Shown here: piece after piece, positions 22,501 to 35,083 of the stretch
Layout of the letters: every line of letters begins with the position of its first letter
Numbering within the stretch: the stretch's first letter is position 1
Source: Blattamonas nauphoetae
Taxonomy: Eukaryota; Preaxostyla; Oxymonadida
Reading direction: 5' to 3'
Assembly (NCBI GenBank): GCA_033064195.1
Contig: JARBJD010000108.1
Span: forward strand, 155,657 to 219,656
DNA: 64,000 nucleotides
Program-made: the position numbers and the translations under genes
The notes under the pieces: model-generated
What the model saw: only the letters and a program-made list of their open reading frames with translations
What the model was told of the DNA's origin: nothing
Databases searched by the model: none

Positions 22501-24186
22501 CCACTGGGTGCTGCCATCGACGATGACGACATGACCCCGTTTGAGTTTGTGAATTGGGTCAGCCCATCAGAATTTCGCAGAATGAACATCGAGGGCGGAC
22601 TTCGGAAAATGATTGAACAGCCCATCCAAGATGACATCGCGATCGAAAAGAAATTGAGGGAGCAATACCATGATGCTGTGAAAACAGTGCAATTCTACGA
22701 AATGAAAGCATCAGATCCAACACAGAAAGAGGAAGACGATTGGGACATTCTCGGAGAAGAGGAAGAGTTAGAGGGTGGTCTTACCAAACGAGGACACATC
22801 CGGACTCCAGCTGAAATACTGGAAGATGCTCAGAATCTGGTGAACGACTTTGAGGTGAACAAGAAGATTGTGTGCCCTCTCAATGCGACGCGCGGAATTG
22901 AGATTACTCTCGCGAAGGAGAATAACGAGCTGGCACTTCTTGAAATGCAGTTTGCGCGAGACATCTCCGATGCAACGTCTTCCAGCTTCCTCCTCGGTCT
23001 CGTCATGGCGGAGTATAATCGCATTCGCACTCAACAAAAGCAGGCACATCAACACAAATTCAGGGATGATGCGAAGCGGGCCGCGTCTGTTCGTCAGAGA
23101 CGAGCACAGCACTCGTTTCGTCATCCTGCTGATTCAAGGCTGGGTTATTCGCTGGAATTCATGACTACAATGCAGAGCACGTTCGCATCGCTTCCAGCAT
23201 CGTACCAAATCGATACGACATTCCGTGCTGCACCTGAACTCGCGTTGATTAATCATGCGCCGTTCATCGCCAGCATGTCTCGAGCCATGGCTTCGGCTCA
23301 ATCAACTCAGCGCCTCCTTCAGAATTCAGTCGCATTCCACCGAAAAAACGCGGAGCATGCCCGACAAACAATTGTCAGCCTCACAAGCGCTGCTGTCCAT
23401 ATTCGTCTTTCCATTGCTCCAGTTCAGGCACAGCTCCTCAAAGCTGTCCAGGCGTCAGTCGTCATTGAGAAAAAGGAGGCCAACCACATTCAGGACACGC
23501 TGGAAGAATCGATGGAGTCAATCGCTCAGAAAGCATCCAGCGTTGGATTTGGAAGTCTGGAAGAGATGACGGATATTATTGGCCCGTTCATGTGGAAGAT
23601 GAAGGACATGCAGAAGATGGACCTCCTCGAAGATCGCAGAAAGGCAACGGTCACATCATCCTTCACAGAACTGCCGTATTCAATATCCCCCGTCGATGCT
23701 GCTCTGAGCGATCGCAAGTCTGAATCCTCTCGCACACTTGCACGTCTCGCCAATGCTGCAGATGATGATGAAAACATCTTCCTTGGGTCCGGGAAGAAAA
23801 GTGTCGTGAAACCCAAAAAGACTGGATCGACGGAATCCATCTATTCCACTAATTACCCGCCTTGTTCATCACCATTCATTGCTCCACTCAGCGTTCCAAC
23901 GTCCTCCTTCGGCCCTGGACAATCACCAGTGCTTTCAGACGCAACCAACGACAAAGCCAAACTGATCTTCTTCAGACATTCCGGTGAATTTGTTGTGATC
24001 TGCTTTGTCAATCCCAGTGCCAATGATGTTGATCACAAACTTGTCTTTGTTACTTCTCTGTCTTTCCTGATCTCACTTAGTCTCACCACAGAAACAGTGC
24101 GAATTGGAACCATCACCTTCAGAACTGCCCAATTTGTCACTTTCCTCTCTAAACAATTATTTTCTGTCCGGTCTCTCCCTTCTTGA
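19589..24186 (+). CDS. RasGAP-domain protein with long coiled-coil C-terminus
   Basis: Predicted 1473-residue GTPase-activating protein in five exons (19589-19661, 19714-19916, 19950-20120, 20158-20252, 20307-24186). Introns are 52, 33, 37 and 54 nt and all phases agree. The GAP domain spans about residues 95-440. YFLRANTFASKLLTAY matches the arginine-finger loop of RasGAPs (Arg at about residue 167). FFLRFVSASIFTPEAY is the FLR block, and RRNLTLIAKIIQTAVNF the following helix. It should accelerate GTP hydrolysis by a Ras-like GTPase. The middle is Pro/Ser-rich, then a charged helix (about residues 860-960, with KKKKKGKIEKPKPKHRF) and further helices. No IQ, C2 or calponin domain is seen. The last 80 residues are hydrophobic-rich and might conceal a final intron. 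Confidence 0.85.
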
Positions 24187-24280
24187 TTTCCTTATGAGTG
24201 TTTGAATTCTATGTTGTCTTTTTTCGACTGAGACAAAAATTTCAATCGATCTTTCGTGATCAAGCCATGATGAAAGTTTC

Positions 24281-25051
24281 ATGCTCACCACTCCACAACC
24301 ACAAGAGCACGAGATTGATCGTTTGTACTCTAATCTATATTCATGTTTTATTGTTTCTTGGTTGACTCGTTATTTACAACAATCCTCCAACGTTCAGTGT
24401 CAGCTCATCCAAGTGGAATCGTCCCAACCATCCAGAATGTGATTGCAACTTGTTTTTTAGGGACACAAATCAACCTTCGGTCTGTTGCACATAACGTTCG
24501 AAATGCAGAATATAATCCTCGGAGATTCCCATCTGTCGTTGTCCGTCTCAGACAGCCAAAAGCTACCCTACAAGTATTTGAAAATGGAAAGGTTGTCTGC
24601 TGTGGAGCAAAGAGTGAAGATATTGCCAAACAGTCTTGTCGTCGTCTAACAAAGATTCTATTCAAGACAGGAGTCAATGTTACTTTCCAGAAGTTTCAAA
24701 TCCATAATATGGTCGGTTTGTCCTCTCGTTTTCATCATTTTCTTCTTCAAGGTAATGCTGATGTCAAATTTCCAATCAGATTGGAGGCTCTTGCTGCGAA
24801 GCATGTCAATTTCTCAACGGTTTATTTCGATGTGATTCTTCTCATCCCCCTTATTTTAGTATGAACCTGAAATGTTCCCTGGTCTTGTTTATCGTCTTGC
24901 AAACTCAAAAATTACAATCATTATGTTTGTAAGTGGTAAAATCATCATCACTGGAGCCAAATCCAGGCAAGACATTTACACAACATTCGAAGATATATAT
25001 CCTGTTCTCAGGGAGTTCAGCAAGCAAAGTGGAACTGCTCCTAAGATGTGA
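24281..25051 (+). CDS. TBP: TATA-box-binding protein
   Basis: Core promoter factor for all three nuclear RNA polymerases. Predicted 205 residues in four exons (24281-24320, 24398-24715, 24752-24819, 24860-25051); introns are 77, 36 and 40 nt. Both saddle repeats are present. Repeat 1 runs [47 protein letters not shown]. Repeat 2 runs [47 protein letters not shown], ending at [10 protein letters not shown]. The N-terminal extension before the core is very short ([18 protein letters not shown]), as in many protists. The residues VFENGK in repeat 1 differ slightly from the usual IFSSGK. The gene lies 95 bp downstream of the RasGAP stop. Confidence 0.96.
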
Positions 25052-25294
25052 TTTCTTCATTTTCTCTGAACACCACGTAAGTCTTGATTTGGTGATCCTT
25101 CTTAATTCACTTCGTTTTGATTCCATTCGAGAAAGCATGATCACAGGAAATGAAATTTTCCATCATTTGTGAAGGGATTCACAGTAGAATGAGAGACAGG
25201 AATTTCTTCATCCTGAGATTTGTGATCGGAACATTTTTAGTGTCAACTTGACCCCTCAATCAAGGAACCCTTTTTGTGATCATCACTTGATCAC

Positions 25295-28200
25295 ATGAGC
25301 TTTATTCCCATGAAATCAGAGAGGAATCCTGATCTGGAAACAAAGCATCATCCACTCACATCAATCACACTCTTTCCTCCTCTATTCTCGATTGAGCCAG
25401 CATACATCTTATTTGGGAAAGCTCCCCATTTGCCTTCCATCAACTATGGTGATGTGAACTTCATTCCTCGGTTACGCGTCTGGATTCATTTCTTCAATTC
25501 ACCGATTCGTTCTCACTTATTTTCTCCTCAGCTAAGCTCACCATCTTCTATCCTCCTTCGAAAGACATTTCAACGATCGGGATTTGCGATTCAACGAACG
25601 CATGAAGATGAAAGTTGGACAGTTCTCTGGGGTTCGACCAAAGAACTCACACAAATCAGACACATTCAGCCGTATCAAAAGATTGTTCACTTCCCCGCAA
25701 CATACGAACTGGGAAGGAAAGTTTGTCTTTTCCCATCTCATTTCTGAATCTAGGATCGTTTGGCTCTCCATCTCAGGAAGTCTGCTGGTCGTGTTGGACA
25801 ATGTCACTTTGAAATCGGACCACTCACGTTCATTCTCCCAAGGGATTCAGATACTCTTAACCAGTATCTTGGTCATGTTCTCCCACAACCTTCTCCGGAA
25901 ACACTCCGTTATACATCGTCAATCAGGTACATTCACAAACCCCTCGCTTCTGCCAGAGGAATAGGTGTTCGGATGATGGATGTCAATGAGATGATAGGCC
26001 TCCGTAATTCAGAATCGGCATCTTTTGAAATTTCGAAACGGTGCATTCTCCAGGAATATATTGCGTCCCCACTCCTCGTTGCTGGATACAAAGTGGATCT
26101 CCGACTTTATGTCTGCATCACCTCAGTAAATCCTCTAAGAGTTTATCTTTTCAAAGATGGACTCGTTCGTTTTGCTTCAAACCCTTTCAAGACCAATACC
26201 CCACAAACAGAGTCACCTGATCCGCTGTGTCCATCACCTGTCGACATGGACGGTGAGGACAAACAATACTCCCATCTCACCAACTATTCTGTGAACAAAA
26301 CACGGAAGGATCTGTGGAGTTTGGTTGGAAATGAATGGATGATGCCTGCAAAACCGATTCTGTTTGACCTCAAATCCAATTCTGTTGTCGAAGATCTCCC
26401 GAAAGGTCTCCGAAAATACATGAAGCCTGCGCATCGTCTAAAATTGGAGCAGATGGAGAGCAACCCAGCTACAGCATCATCGGTCCAGCCTCCAAATCTC
26501 TCGGACTGTATTTTGATCGGTGATCTTGATGGAGATGGTACGAAATGGTCGTTCATGCAACTTCTTCTTTACATCTACTTTGTCCTTCATTGCAACCCAC
26601 TCACTGTGATCCATCGCATCCAAGATGTTCTCACCAAAGCAATTATCTCCTCCATTCCCACTTTCCACAAAGTTTCATCGTTTCTTCCCTTCGATTCCCC
26701 TTGTTCAGGATTTGAGTTGTTCGGTGTTGACGTCTTGTTAGACTCAAACCTTCGACCGTATATCCTTGAATTCAACACCTCCCCCTCTCTCCAATCTACC
26801 TCAGCTCTCGATATGCGCCTCAAACAAGCCATGTTGGTCGATCTCCTGAACATGGTGGGTATTCCATCGATGGGGATACCTGGGAGGAAGGAGGCCGAGA
26901 CAAGGAAACAGGTCTTTCTCCCAGAAGAAGAACAAAGAGATGAAATCGTTGCTGCTCCATTGTCCATATCAATGAAAACCCTTCCCCTTCACACAGACGA
27001 ACCTGACTTCCTCGAGAGGACTGTGCCATTGCATTATGTCCCCCCTCGCCCAGTCACAATGAAAGAATGGGCTTCAAAACGGCGAATGGTTGGACTCTCA
27101 ATTAGCACGCAACCCGACCTTCAGACTGTGAACTCCTTCTACCTTCCTTCATCTCAGGTTTCCCCAGATTTTTGCTTCCCTCACCTCGCAAGCTCATCCT
27201 CGCATTCAGAGGTTATCCATCTTCCCATCCCACAAACCATCCAACAGAACAAAACGGGATCAGCACCATCCGTTTTTGCGACTCTTGCAGCTCCCGCAGT
27301 GATGAATCAAGATTGTATTGATGCCATCGGGTGGAACGAGCCTATGGAGTCTCCAAGACCATTGGAACCAACAGATCATTCGATATCTCCCATTCCATTC
27401 GTTGCCTTCAATTCTCATGTGTCATCGCAGCCTGGATTTCAATTAATGAACGTTCAGGAATTTGTCCGTTCATTCAACCAAGCAATGACACCACTCGCCC
27501 ACCGTAGTTCTGGAACTGATCAACTCACAGTCACACCGCCGTTCTCGATCAGTCAAGCAGATGCACTCATCCTTCTCCACGCAGAATCTGAATACGCCAG
27601 ACGTGGAAGATTCACTCGTATCTTTCCAACTCCATTCAACTGTGGATTGTATGGAGGAGTCGAAAATGGAGATAGTTGGATCAATTATCTCCAAACGGAA
27701 CCAACTCGTCACGGAGAGCCACACCTTACTCCGTCCGCCCAGATTGTCCCACCTCCAGCTGCTCCAATCTTCGAGACACCATCTCGGTATGATCGTCTCC
27801 TTTGGAGTTGGCTGAGGTATCGATTAATATCGTCCTGCTTGGACTTTGGCTTCAATCAGCCTCCCACCCCTTCGATTCTTCCTCCCCAACTAACGTGCAA
27901 CATCTGTCACTCTGTCCACACGAATGATCCATTATTTACACTCGCGAATAATGTTCATATGCCTACTTCCCCTCTCACATCTCCTGTATTCGTCCCTCTC
28001 AATAGACAAGCTCCCAATTCCAACAGCAATGACGCAATTCTCCACAATATTCCCCCGCAACCACATCCTGATCATCCATCGCATTGTTTCTCTAAATCTG
28101 ATCAAAGAACACGAGAGACTATCGTTTCACTCCTTCAGCCCAATCTCCAAAGCCTCTTTGGTGTCAATCAGCCATATTCTTCTCTCCCCACTCACTTTCT

Positions 28201-28993
28201 GGAGCATCTTCAGGTGTTTGCATCAAACCCAACTACGCCTCTTCCTCCTCAAACTCCCACTCCCTCAGATCAATCTGGATGTGACATCGACGCATTCTTT
28301 GCCGAGTCGCCAAAAGATAACTCGCATTTCCTCTTCAATTCCTTCGTCAAATTGCCCTCTCTAGTACAATTTCCTCAATTTTCGTTTGGTTCATCCACAA
28401 CTTCGCTTTTTGATTTTCCTTCTGTCTCTCTCCTTGGCGATTACGATTGCATCCCGTCCGATCTCCCCACTTTCACAGCATACCTCTCCTCGCTCTTTAT
28501 TAACACTCCTCCCACGCACCAACCAATCAAGCAAGAGAGTCTCAATATTTTCCCATCAACCAGAACTGAAAGTGTGAATGACATTTCCGATGTCGGTGTC
28601 CTTGTCCTCCCAGACTATACTGCATCCTTCCACCGTTCATCGATCGGACTGATGTCATCATCACTACCAGACGTTCACCTGAAGACAGAATATGAGTTAC
28701 ATTGCGAGAAAGACGAAGCGGACCGTCGTCGGGTGGTTCTTGAGATTGCGTGTGCAAACGAAGTTGAGTCGGAAGAAGACACTGTCACACGCATTGATCG
28801 GTACCATACCAACGCTGAGAAGAAACGAGAGAGGAAACGGCAACAGGCGGATAACGAACGGATGAGAAATCGGCAAGCATTGCGGCGAAAACTCTTTCAA
28901 TTCGATGAAAAGGATGATCCGGCTGATGATGATGAAGATCCGCCAGATCCATTCGCAAAGTGGACAACGGACCCATCTTTTCAGACTCTGTAG
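25295..28993 (+). CDS. Tubulin-tyrosine-ligase-like (polyglutamylase/glycylase) protein
   Basis: Predicted 1221-residue ATP-grasp ligase in two exons (25295-25720 and 25754-28993, intron 33 nt). TTLL enzymes add glutamate or glycine chains to tubulin tails in cilia and spindle microtubules. Motifs in order: YIHKPLASARGIGV (nucleotide-binding KPxxxxRGxGI), CILQEYIASPLLVAGYKVDLRLYV, RVYLFKDGLVRFAS, YSHLTNYSVNK, and FELFGVDVLLDSNLRPYILEFN with SPSL (metal-binding DVLxD and ExN). The TTL core covers about residues 140-540. A further 650 residues follow, Pro/Ser-rich with scattered helices and a final charged helix (RKRQQADNERMRNRQALRRK). The subclass looks closest to TTLL4/5-type polyglutamylases, but that is by general similarity only. 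It is convergent with the LRR-PP2C gene. Confidence 0.9.
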
Positions 28994-29102
28994 GGTTCAA
29001 CATCTGAGACGAATGTAATTTTTGCAAAAAGTGAGAAGGATTCAAAAAGTGCAAGCGTTTGAGATGTTTACAAAGAATATGGATCAAATCGAGAAATAAT
29101 AG

Positions 29103-32100
29103 CTAAAGAACGATGACAACAACAGAGATGTTATCCTGGGACTCGAAAGACTCGGATGCATTTCGAATCCGAGTAGCAGATATCTCTGCAAATCTGCCTT
29201 TGTGAAGTTGAGCATCTTGGCGATCCAGTTGAGAACTGGTCGGGTCCGGCCGTGTTGACTCAATCAAAATTCCCTTTCGTCTGAGCTCATCTTCTGTGAC
29301 TGCACCAGATATCCATTCACAGACAAGATCACAGAGAGAATCGTTTCTGAGGACATCCCACACTCCATCACAGGCAAGTACAATGGCTATGTCCTCACGC
29401 TTCCACTTACTGACGTGTGTGTCTGCTGAATCACAGCGACTGAACTCAGAAGAATCATAGATATGTTTTCCAGGATATGCTGGCGAATTTGGCTTCGTCC
29501 ATTCATCGAGACTGTTTGGTAGAATGGAGCGAGAGCACACATCACTTTGTCCAGTCGGTGACGGGAAGAAATCAACATCTTCGCTGAGTGTCTTAAGCTG
29601 ACTTTGATCAGCAAGCAGATGTCCATTCCATCGTTTCAAATGGACTTCAAATGTGTCATGCTCATCGCTCACAGCTGGAGAGAGATCAAAATCCCCCATG
29701 GATCGAGCAACGGCCAAGATACCGTTCACACGTCGTCGCATGTTCACGAACCCTCCAACAGAACTGATATAATTGCGCTCGGTTCGATTGACTGGTTTGT
29801 GGTCAATGGTGAGCGACTTTGCGGCAAAACATGTCAGTGTTTCACCTGAAAGACGATACCGTGTGACCTGATTTGTATTGTGATCGTGGAAGAGCGGACG
29901 GCTAAGTTGGATGGGAGAGACAAAGCGAAATGGAGTGGTGGCGTGTGAGTTCATGGGGGAGTTCAAATCGGGAGTCTTTGGGCAATGAGTTTGGATTGGT
30001 GATTCACTTCGATGTGCTTCGCTTTCGACAGAACTCATCTTCCGATTGTGAGAAGGAAGAAATGATGAAAAACGAGAGACAAGAACAGCCCGACAATCAC
30101 CGCAATTCGAGACATACACTTTCTCCGGTGTGACGATCGAAACGAGGGCACATGCACCATCATCAACTTTGAGCATTCGCATCTTTTTTGTGAGATATGC
30201 AAAAGTATCCTGAAGGAGCAGACACATAAAAGAATCAGGCAGCGGAAGTTCTGGTTGATCTGGGGAGGGTTGGTCTACGGACGTTGTATTTTCAGAAAAA
30301 GATGCATTTGGGGTTGGAGTGATTCTCAACTTTTCCCTCTCAGCATCCATTCGGTGAGCACACAGAAGAAATGCTTCCACAAAATGAGCTGAGAGAAAGT
30401 TGGCTGCCTGTGCTCCCTTGTGTCCATCAAACACACCATAGATTCCACACCCCTTCACACGCGAATGGAAAGATTTGATCCGTCGAGATTTAGACTTCCT
30501 TTTGTGTGATGATTGATCCTCACAGATTGGGGCGTTGCTTAGTCGGAGCTGTTCCTCAATTTCAAATTCTAACTCATTCATAGCTTTCAGCCCAATTCGG
30601 GTGAATCGCAATTCTTGCGGATATGTTAGGAGTCGTCTCATTCTTTCAAAATCTCGTTCGATGATAAGACTCTCCAAATCCCATCCACCGATTGGAAGAA
30701 TCAAGAGGGCATCTTCCATTGACGGCCTTGTTCCGTTCGTTTCTGCGCATCCGATTGCTTGGTAAGACAGAGAAGGAACATGGAGCGGGCGTTGGTTGAG
30801 ATTGATTGATGTGTGCAACGGGTTGTCTGTGTTTGGGGTTCCCAATCCTTTGAAAAACTTTGTGAGAAATGCTCCAAATTGCGATTTCTTTGGCCCCGTG
30901 TTTCGAACGGTAGGTGTTTTAGTTTGTGATGATCGTTTTGGTTTTGTTCTTTCAGATTGTGGCGATGAATGAAAGTCGTCGTGTTCTGGAGATTCGCTAT
31001 GCCCGATCGTTTGAGAGAACAGTGTCATCGTGTTTGGTGGAATTGTTCGATGTTCTCGGATGACTTTGAGTTGTTTGAAGTAATCGTTGGGATGTGGATT
31101 AACAAGGCGGTGGACAGTTTGTTGTTGATCTGGTTGAGCAGAAGAGAGAAACTTGCGCGAAAGACATGGGGCTTGAACGTCCTCGCTCTTTGGATCGATT
31201 ACGAGTGCCTGAAACAGTTTTTGAAGTTCTTTCCGTTTCGTCAAGGTTTCCAGATGCAGTGACGGCAACAGCTGTGACGGGTCCAAGCCAGATGGATCGC
31301 TCGAAGGTGATGGAATGTCAGGACTCCTACAGAATACATGATTCATCCACAGTGTCTGTGTCACCGAGTGAAGATTTTCGCGTGATTGAAGGAGATGAGC
31401 TTTCTCCATCAATTGGCAGAGACGAGGGATGGTTGCCAGATCATCTTTTGTGGAACGTTTGGCATTCTCCTGATCTCTCTTCTCTGAATCCAACTCATCG
31501 AAGAAGATCTCCTCCAAAACATCGTCAGACCCAGAATTCGTTTTATGGTGTCTGTCAATCTCGTAAAGACGTTCTTCGAGATCAAACTGCTCTGTGGCAT
31601 CGTCTTCGGGTCCGATCAGAAGAACTTCGTTGGATTCGATGTCATCATTTTGAGTGAACACAATTACTGGCGACCCGGAACCCAACCGTTCCGGTTCGGT
31701 GGCATCAAACGCAGGGATGGTTTCAGGGGTATCAGTTCCCTCTTCATCAAGATCATGATTCAGATCATCAGGTTCGATTGGACTTAGTGATTGTTGAGGT
31801 TCTTGTGTATTGACAAGATGGGCGATGTCGTCCTGTGAGGGTTGTGGGGCTGCTTGAATGGGTTGAAGTATGGTCTTGCTGTCCTGAAAAGACGACTGCG
31901 ATTGCGGGAGAGGATTGTCAAGAATAGCTTGCGACTCTTCTGGTGGAGTCAGAGTTGGAGTTGAAGGACGATTGTGATGGGTTTGGTTTGGAGAATTTGT
32001 GTCGTGAAAATCTGAATCTTGTTTACAGTGCTCCGTCTCGGTTAATTGAGAGTCAGTATCAATTTGAGAAAGCTTCGACAAACAAATTGGGCAGAGAGGT

Positions 32101-34913
32101 GGCTGTTGCGGGATGAGATTGGTGTGGTCTGACGGCGATGGAGACACCGACGTGCAATCATTGAAGGGGTACGATGGAAGGAGATCGATAAACGACTCCG
32201 TTTGATTCCACTTCCCATCACTCCAAATTTGTGCCTGGTCATCTTCATCCTCTTCGATTGGAGGTGGAGAGCAGAGTCCATCCCCCTTAGCCTGTGATTG
32301 ACGGACAAGCATCATAATGGCGGTCATGGAATCAAGTTCCTGAGTGTTCAAGTGTTTTTCCTCCAATCGCCTCCAGAACTCTCGCTCATACAATTTGACT
32401 CCATCGTGGATGTACCACGGAGACTCGTTGATTGGCCGAGTCGTCGATGACATACAACGGACGATCGAGACTAAACGAGACGCACCCGAAAAGAAGGCGT
32501 GATCGAGATACGGTCCTGGGGAAAGGAACAATGGAAGGAGCGACGGTTCGCAATACGAGAGAGAGACTTCTGGTTGATCTTGTGGAACAACCAGCGAAGG
32601 ATGTTGAGAACGAATGGCCTCGAAGGCACGGACAGCTGTGTCCAACTCCTTTCCGATGCGGAGAGTCAAAAGTTGGTTGAAAGAGAGATCGATGTATCTG
32701 AAGAGGCCAGCATTCGAGTTGATGTTGCTGTGAGGATAAGCAATTGGATGAAGAGCGTTTCTGGCGGTGTCGGAGTAGGGAGACACACGCTGGTTCTTCT
32801 TTGGAGTCCCCTTCGCATTCGGTTTTAGACTCGGATTGGTCTCTGAAGGGTTTGTATACTCTTGGATGAAGTCGCCAGTCATTTTGTTCAACTTGTCAGG
32901 TGTAAACTGTTGATTCATTTCGAGGATGCATTGTGGAACTGTGGAGAGTTGGTTGTGAGACAGGTCGAGTGATACTCCACGAAATGAGTGTGGGATGAAT
33001 GTATCGGCGATGTGAACGATTTTATTGAACGAAAGGTCCAAACGAGCGAGTTGTCGGAGGGTTGTGAGAAGTGATGATGGGACATCAGTTAGTTCATTGC
33101 ATGACATGTCAAGTGAAGTGAGTGATGTGAGACGCAGAACCAGTGGCGGGATGGTCCTGAAGAGATTGTCCGAAAGATTGAGACGAAGGATGCCAGAAAT
33201 CTGTTTTCGTGATCGAGCAGAATGTTGTGTAGATTGTCCACTTTGAGAAGTACCACGATGTGCTGAAGAGTTGTGAACGCTGTCAATGGACGGTAGGGAC
33301 GCAAGCTTGTTTCCTGACAGAGTGAGATATCTCAACACTGGAATGGTGAAGATACACGGCGGAACAGCACTGATGCGATTGTTCGCAAGATTCAGACGAC
33401 TCAAATGCGGCAAAGAAGAGAAGCCCTCTGGAATGGTGGTGAGCTGATTCATGGAAAGGTCGAGGTGTTGGAGTTGAGTGAGTTGGAAAAGCTGAGTTGG
33501 GAATGTTGTGAGTTGGTTCTGGCTGAGAAAGAGGGCGGTGAGAGTTGAACGGAAAAGGGTGGATGGGAGATCCATAAGGAAGTTGCCGCGAAGAGAGAGT
33601 GAAGTCAGACGTGTCGAAGTCGCGAATACGTCTGAGGGCGGGGGTTAACAAAATGGGAGGAAAGAGAATGAAAGAAAGGGAGTGGAAACCAGGATCGATA
33701 GTTTTTACGATGTTATAATCAGCAGAGAAGAATGTGACATCTTTTCCGACAATGGGCAATGTTGCAAGAAGACTGTTGGATATGTTGATCTTGAGTCCTT
33801 CTGCTGAACTATTAAGAAATGGTGGGATCCATTTGAGGCGATTGAAACTCGCAAAGATGGAACCAGGATTCTGGTCATGATGGAAAAGAACAAGTAAACT
33901 TTCATAGCAACTAACGATGAGGGTAATGACTCCAAATTGTTTTCACCGACCCAGAGAAAGCGGAGATTTGGAAGATAGTCCACAAGATCGTCTGGAAGGG
34001 TCGTCAGGCAATTGTTTGTCAGATACAACGATGTCAGATGTTTTAAAGAGGGTAATGACTAATAAAGAACAATATTGACGTAAAACCCAAAGAAGGTATC
34101 AGACTGATGTCGGGAATGATCTCAGAAGATTCATTCGCAAATCAAGACTTTCCAAATGAGGGAGTGATACTATATGAGACAATTCAAATGATTCCAAAGA
34201 ATTGAACGCCAAAATCAAAATTGCTAATTCGGGTGCAACGAGGATTCCAGGTAAATCTCGCAGTTTGTTGAACTCCAGATTGATCCTCTTTATCACAGAA
34301 GAATGAATAGAGGGGAAAAACTGCAATCTGAAAACAGAATAGTCACATATAGACGATACCTATTTCGCATAATCGAAAGAGTTTCAAGTTTCGGGAATGT
34401 GATTCCTAGATCGTGTGGAATAAAAGCCAGTTTATTCTCATCTAAATTCAATTCTGTCAACATAGAGAAGACAGTATGATCAAATGTTGTGATTTGATTG
34501 GATTGAACAATCTGAATATGTGATATAAAAAAGAAAACGAATGAAATTGGAGAAGAGAATTGTCGTGAGTGAAAATTGTGAGGTAAGGACGATGTATGCA
34601 ATGAAAGAAGAGAGGATGGGAAAAGAGACCAATTTTCAGTCAAGGATGGAACGCATACAAGTGTTTCAAGCGATGAGCTTGATGAAAGAGCCGTTGGGAA
34701 TGATGTCAATCTATTTCCAGAAAGGTTGATTGTACGGACATTTGGAAAGGAGAAATGCAGTTTAGGGATTGATGTAAGCGTGTTTCCAGAGAGATTAAGC
34801 GATTGAGGCTTTGGGTGGATGGCTAACAGGAATTGCTGCGGAAACGATGAGAGATTTGAATTTGAAAAGTTAGCATCAGGTGAATTAAGTTGTCGACTTT
34901 GATCGATTCCCAT
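29103..34913 (-). CDS. LRR-PP2C: leucine-rich-repeat protein phosphatase 2C
   Basis: Very large protein joining an N-terminal leucine-rich-repeat array to a C-terminal PP2C Ser/Thr phosphatase. The start is the ATG of MGIDQSRQLNSPD. About six introns interrupt the LRR part, at about 34658-34512 (147 nt), 34365-34330, 34120-34060, 33910-33860 and 33690-33620; the rest is one long exon. LRR units follow the L-x-x-L-x-L-x-x-N-x-L pattern (for example LTSLYLTNNCLTTLPDDL). The phosphatase occupies the last 500 residues with metal-binding GIYGVFDGHKGAQ, NCGDCRAVLVSR, LTIDHKPVNRTE, GGFVNMRRRVNGILAVARSMGD, IVLACDGVWDVL and QDNISVVVIVL. All PP2C metal-site aspartates appear intact. A 600-residue acidic Ser/Pro/Gln linker separates the two. 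The architecture recalls PHLPP and amoebozoan LRR-PP2C proteins. It probably dephosphorylates kinases at a membrane or scaffold. Confidence 0.88.
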
Positions 34914-35083
34914 CGAACGATACAGAAATGAAGAGAACTGAGATCAAGCTCTGTGTTGTCGCTCTGAAAAAAGTTGAATATGGGGAGATGAAAAGGATTT
35001 GTACGGAAAGCTGTTGTGTTGAGGTGAAAGACGAAATGAAAATTAGTAAAAATAAGACAAATGGTGAGATCATTGAGGCGGAT

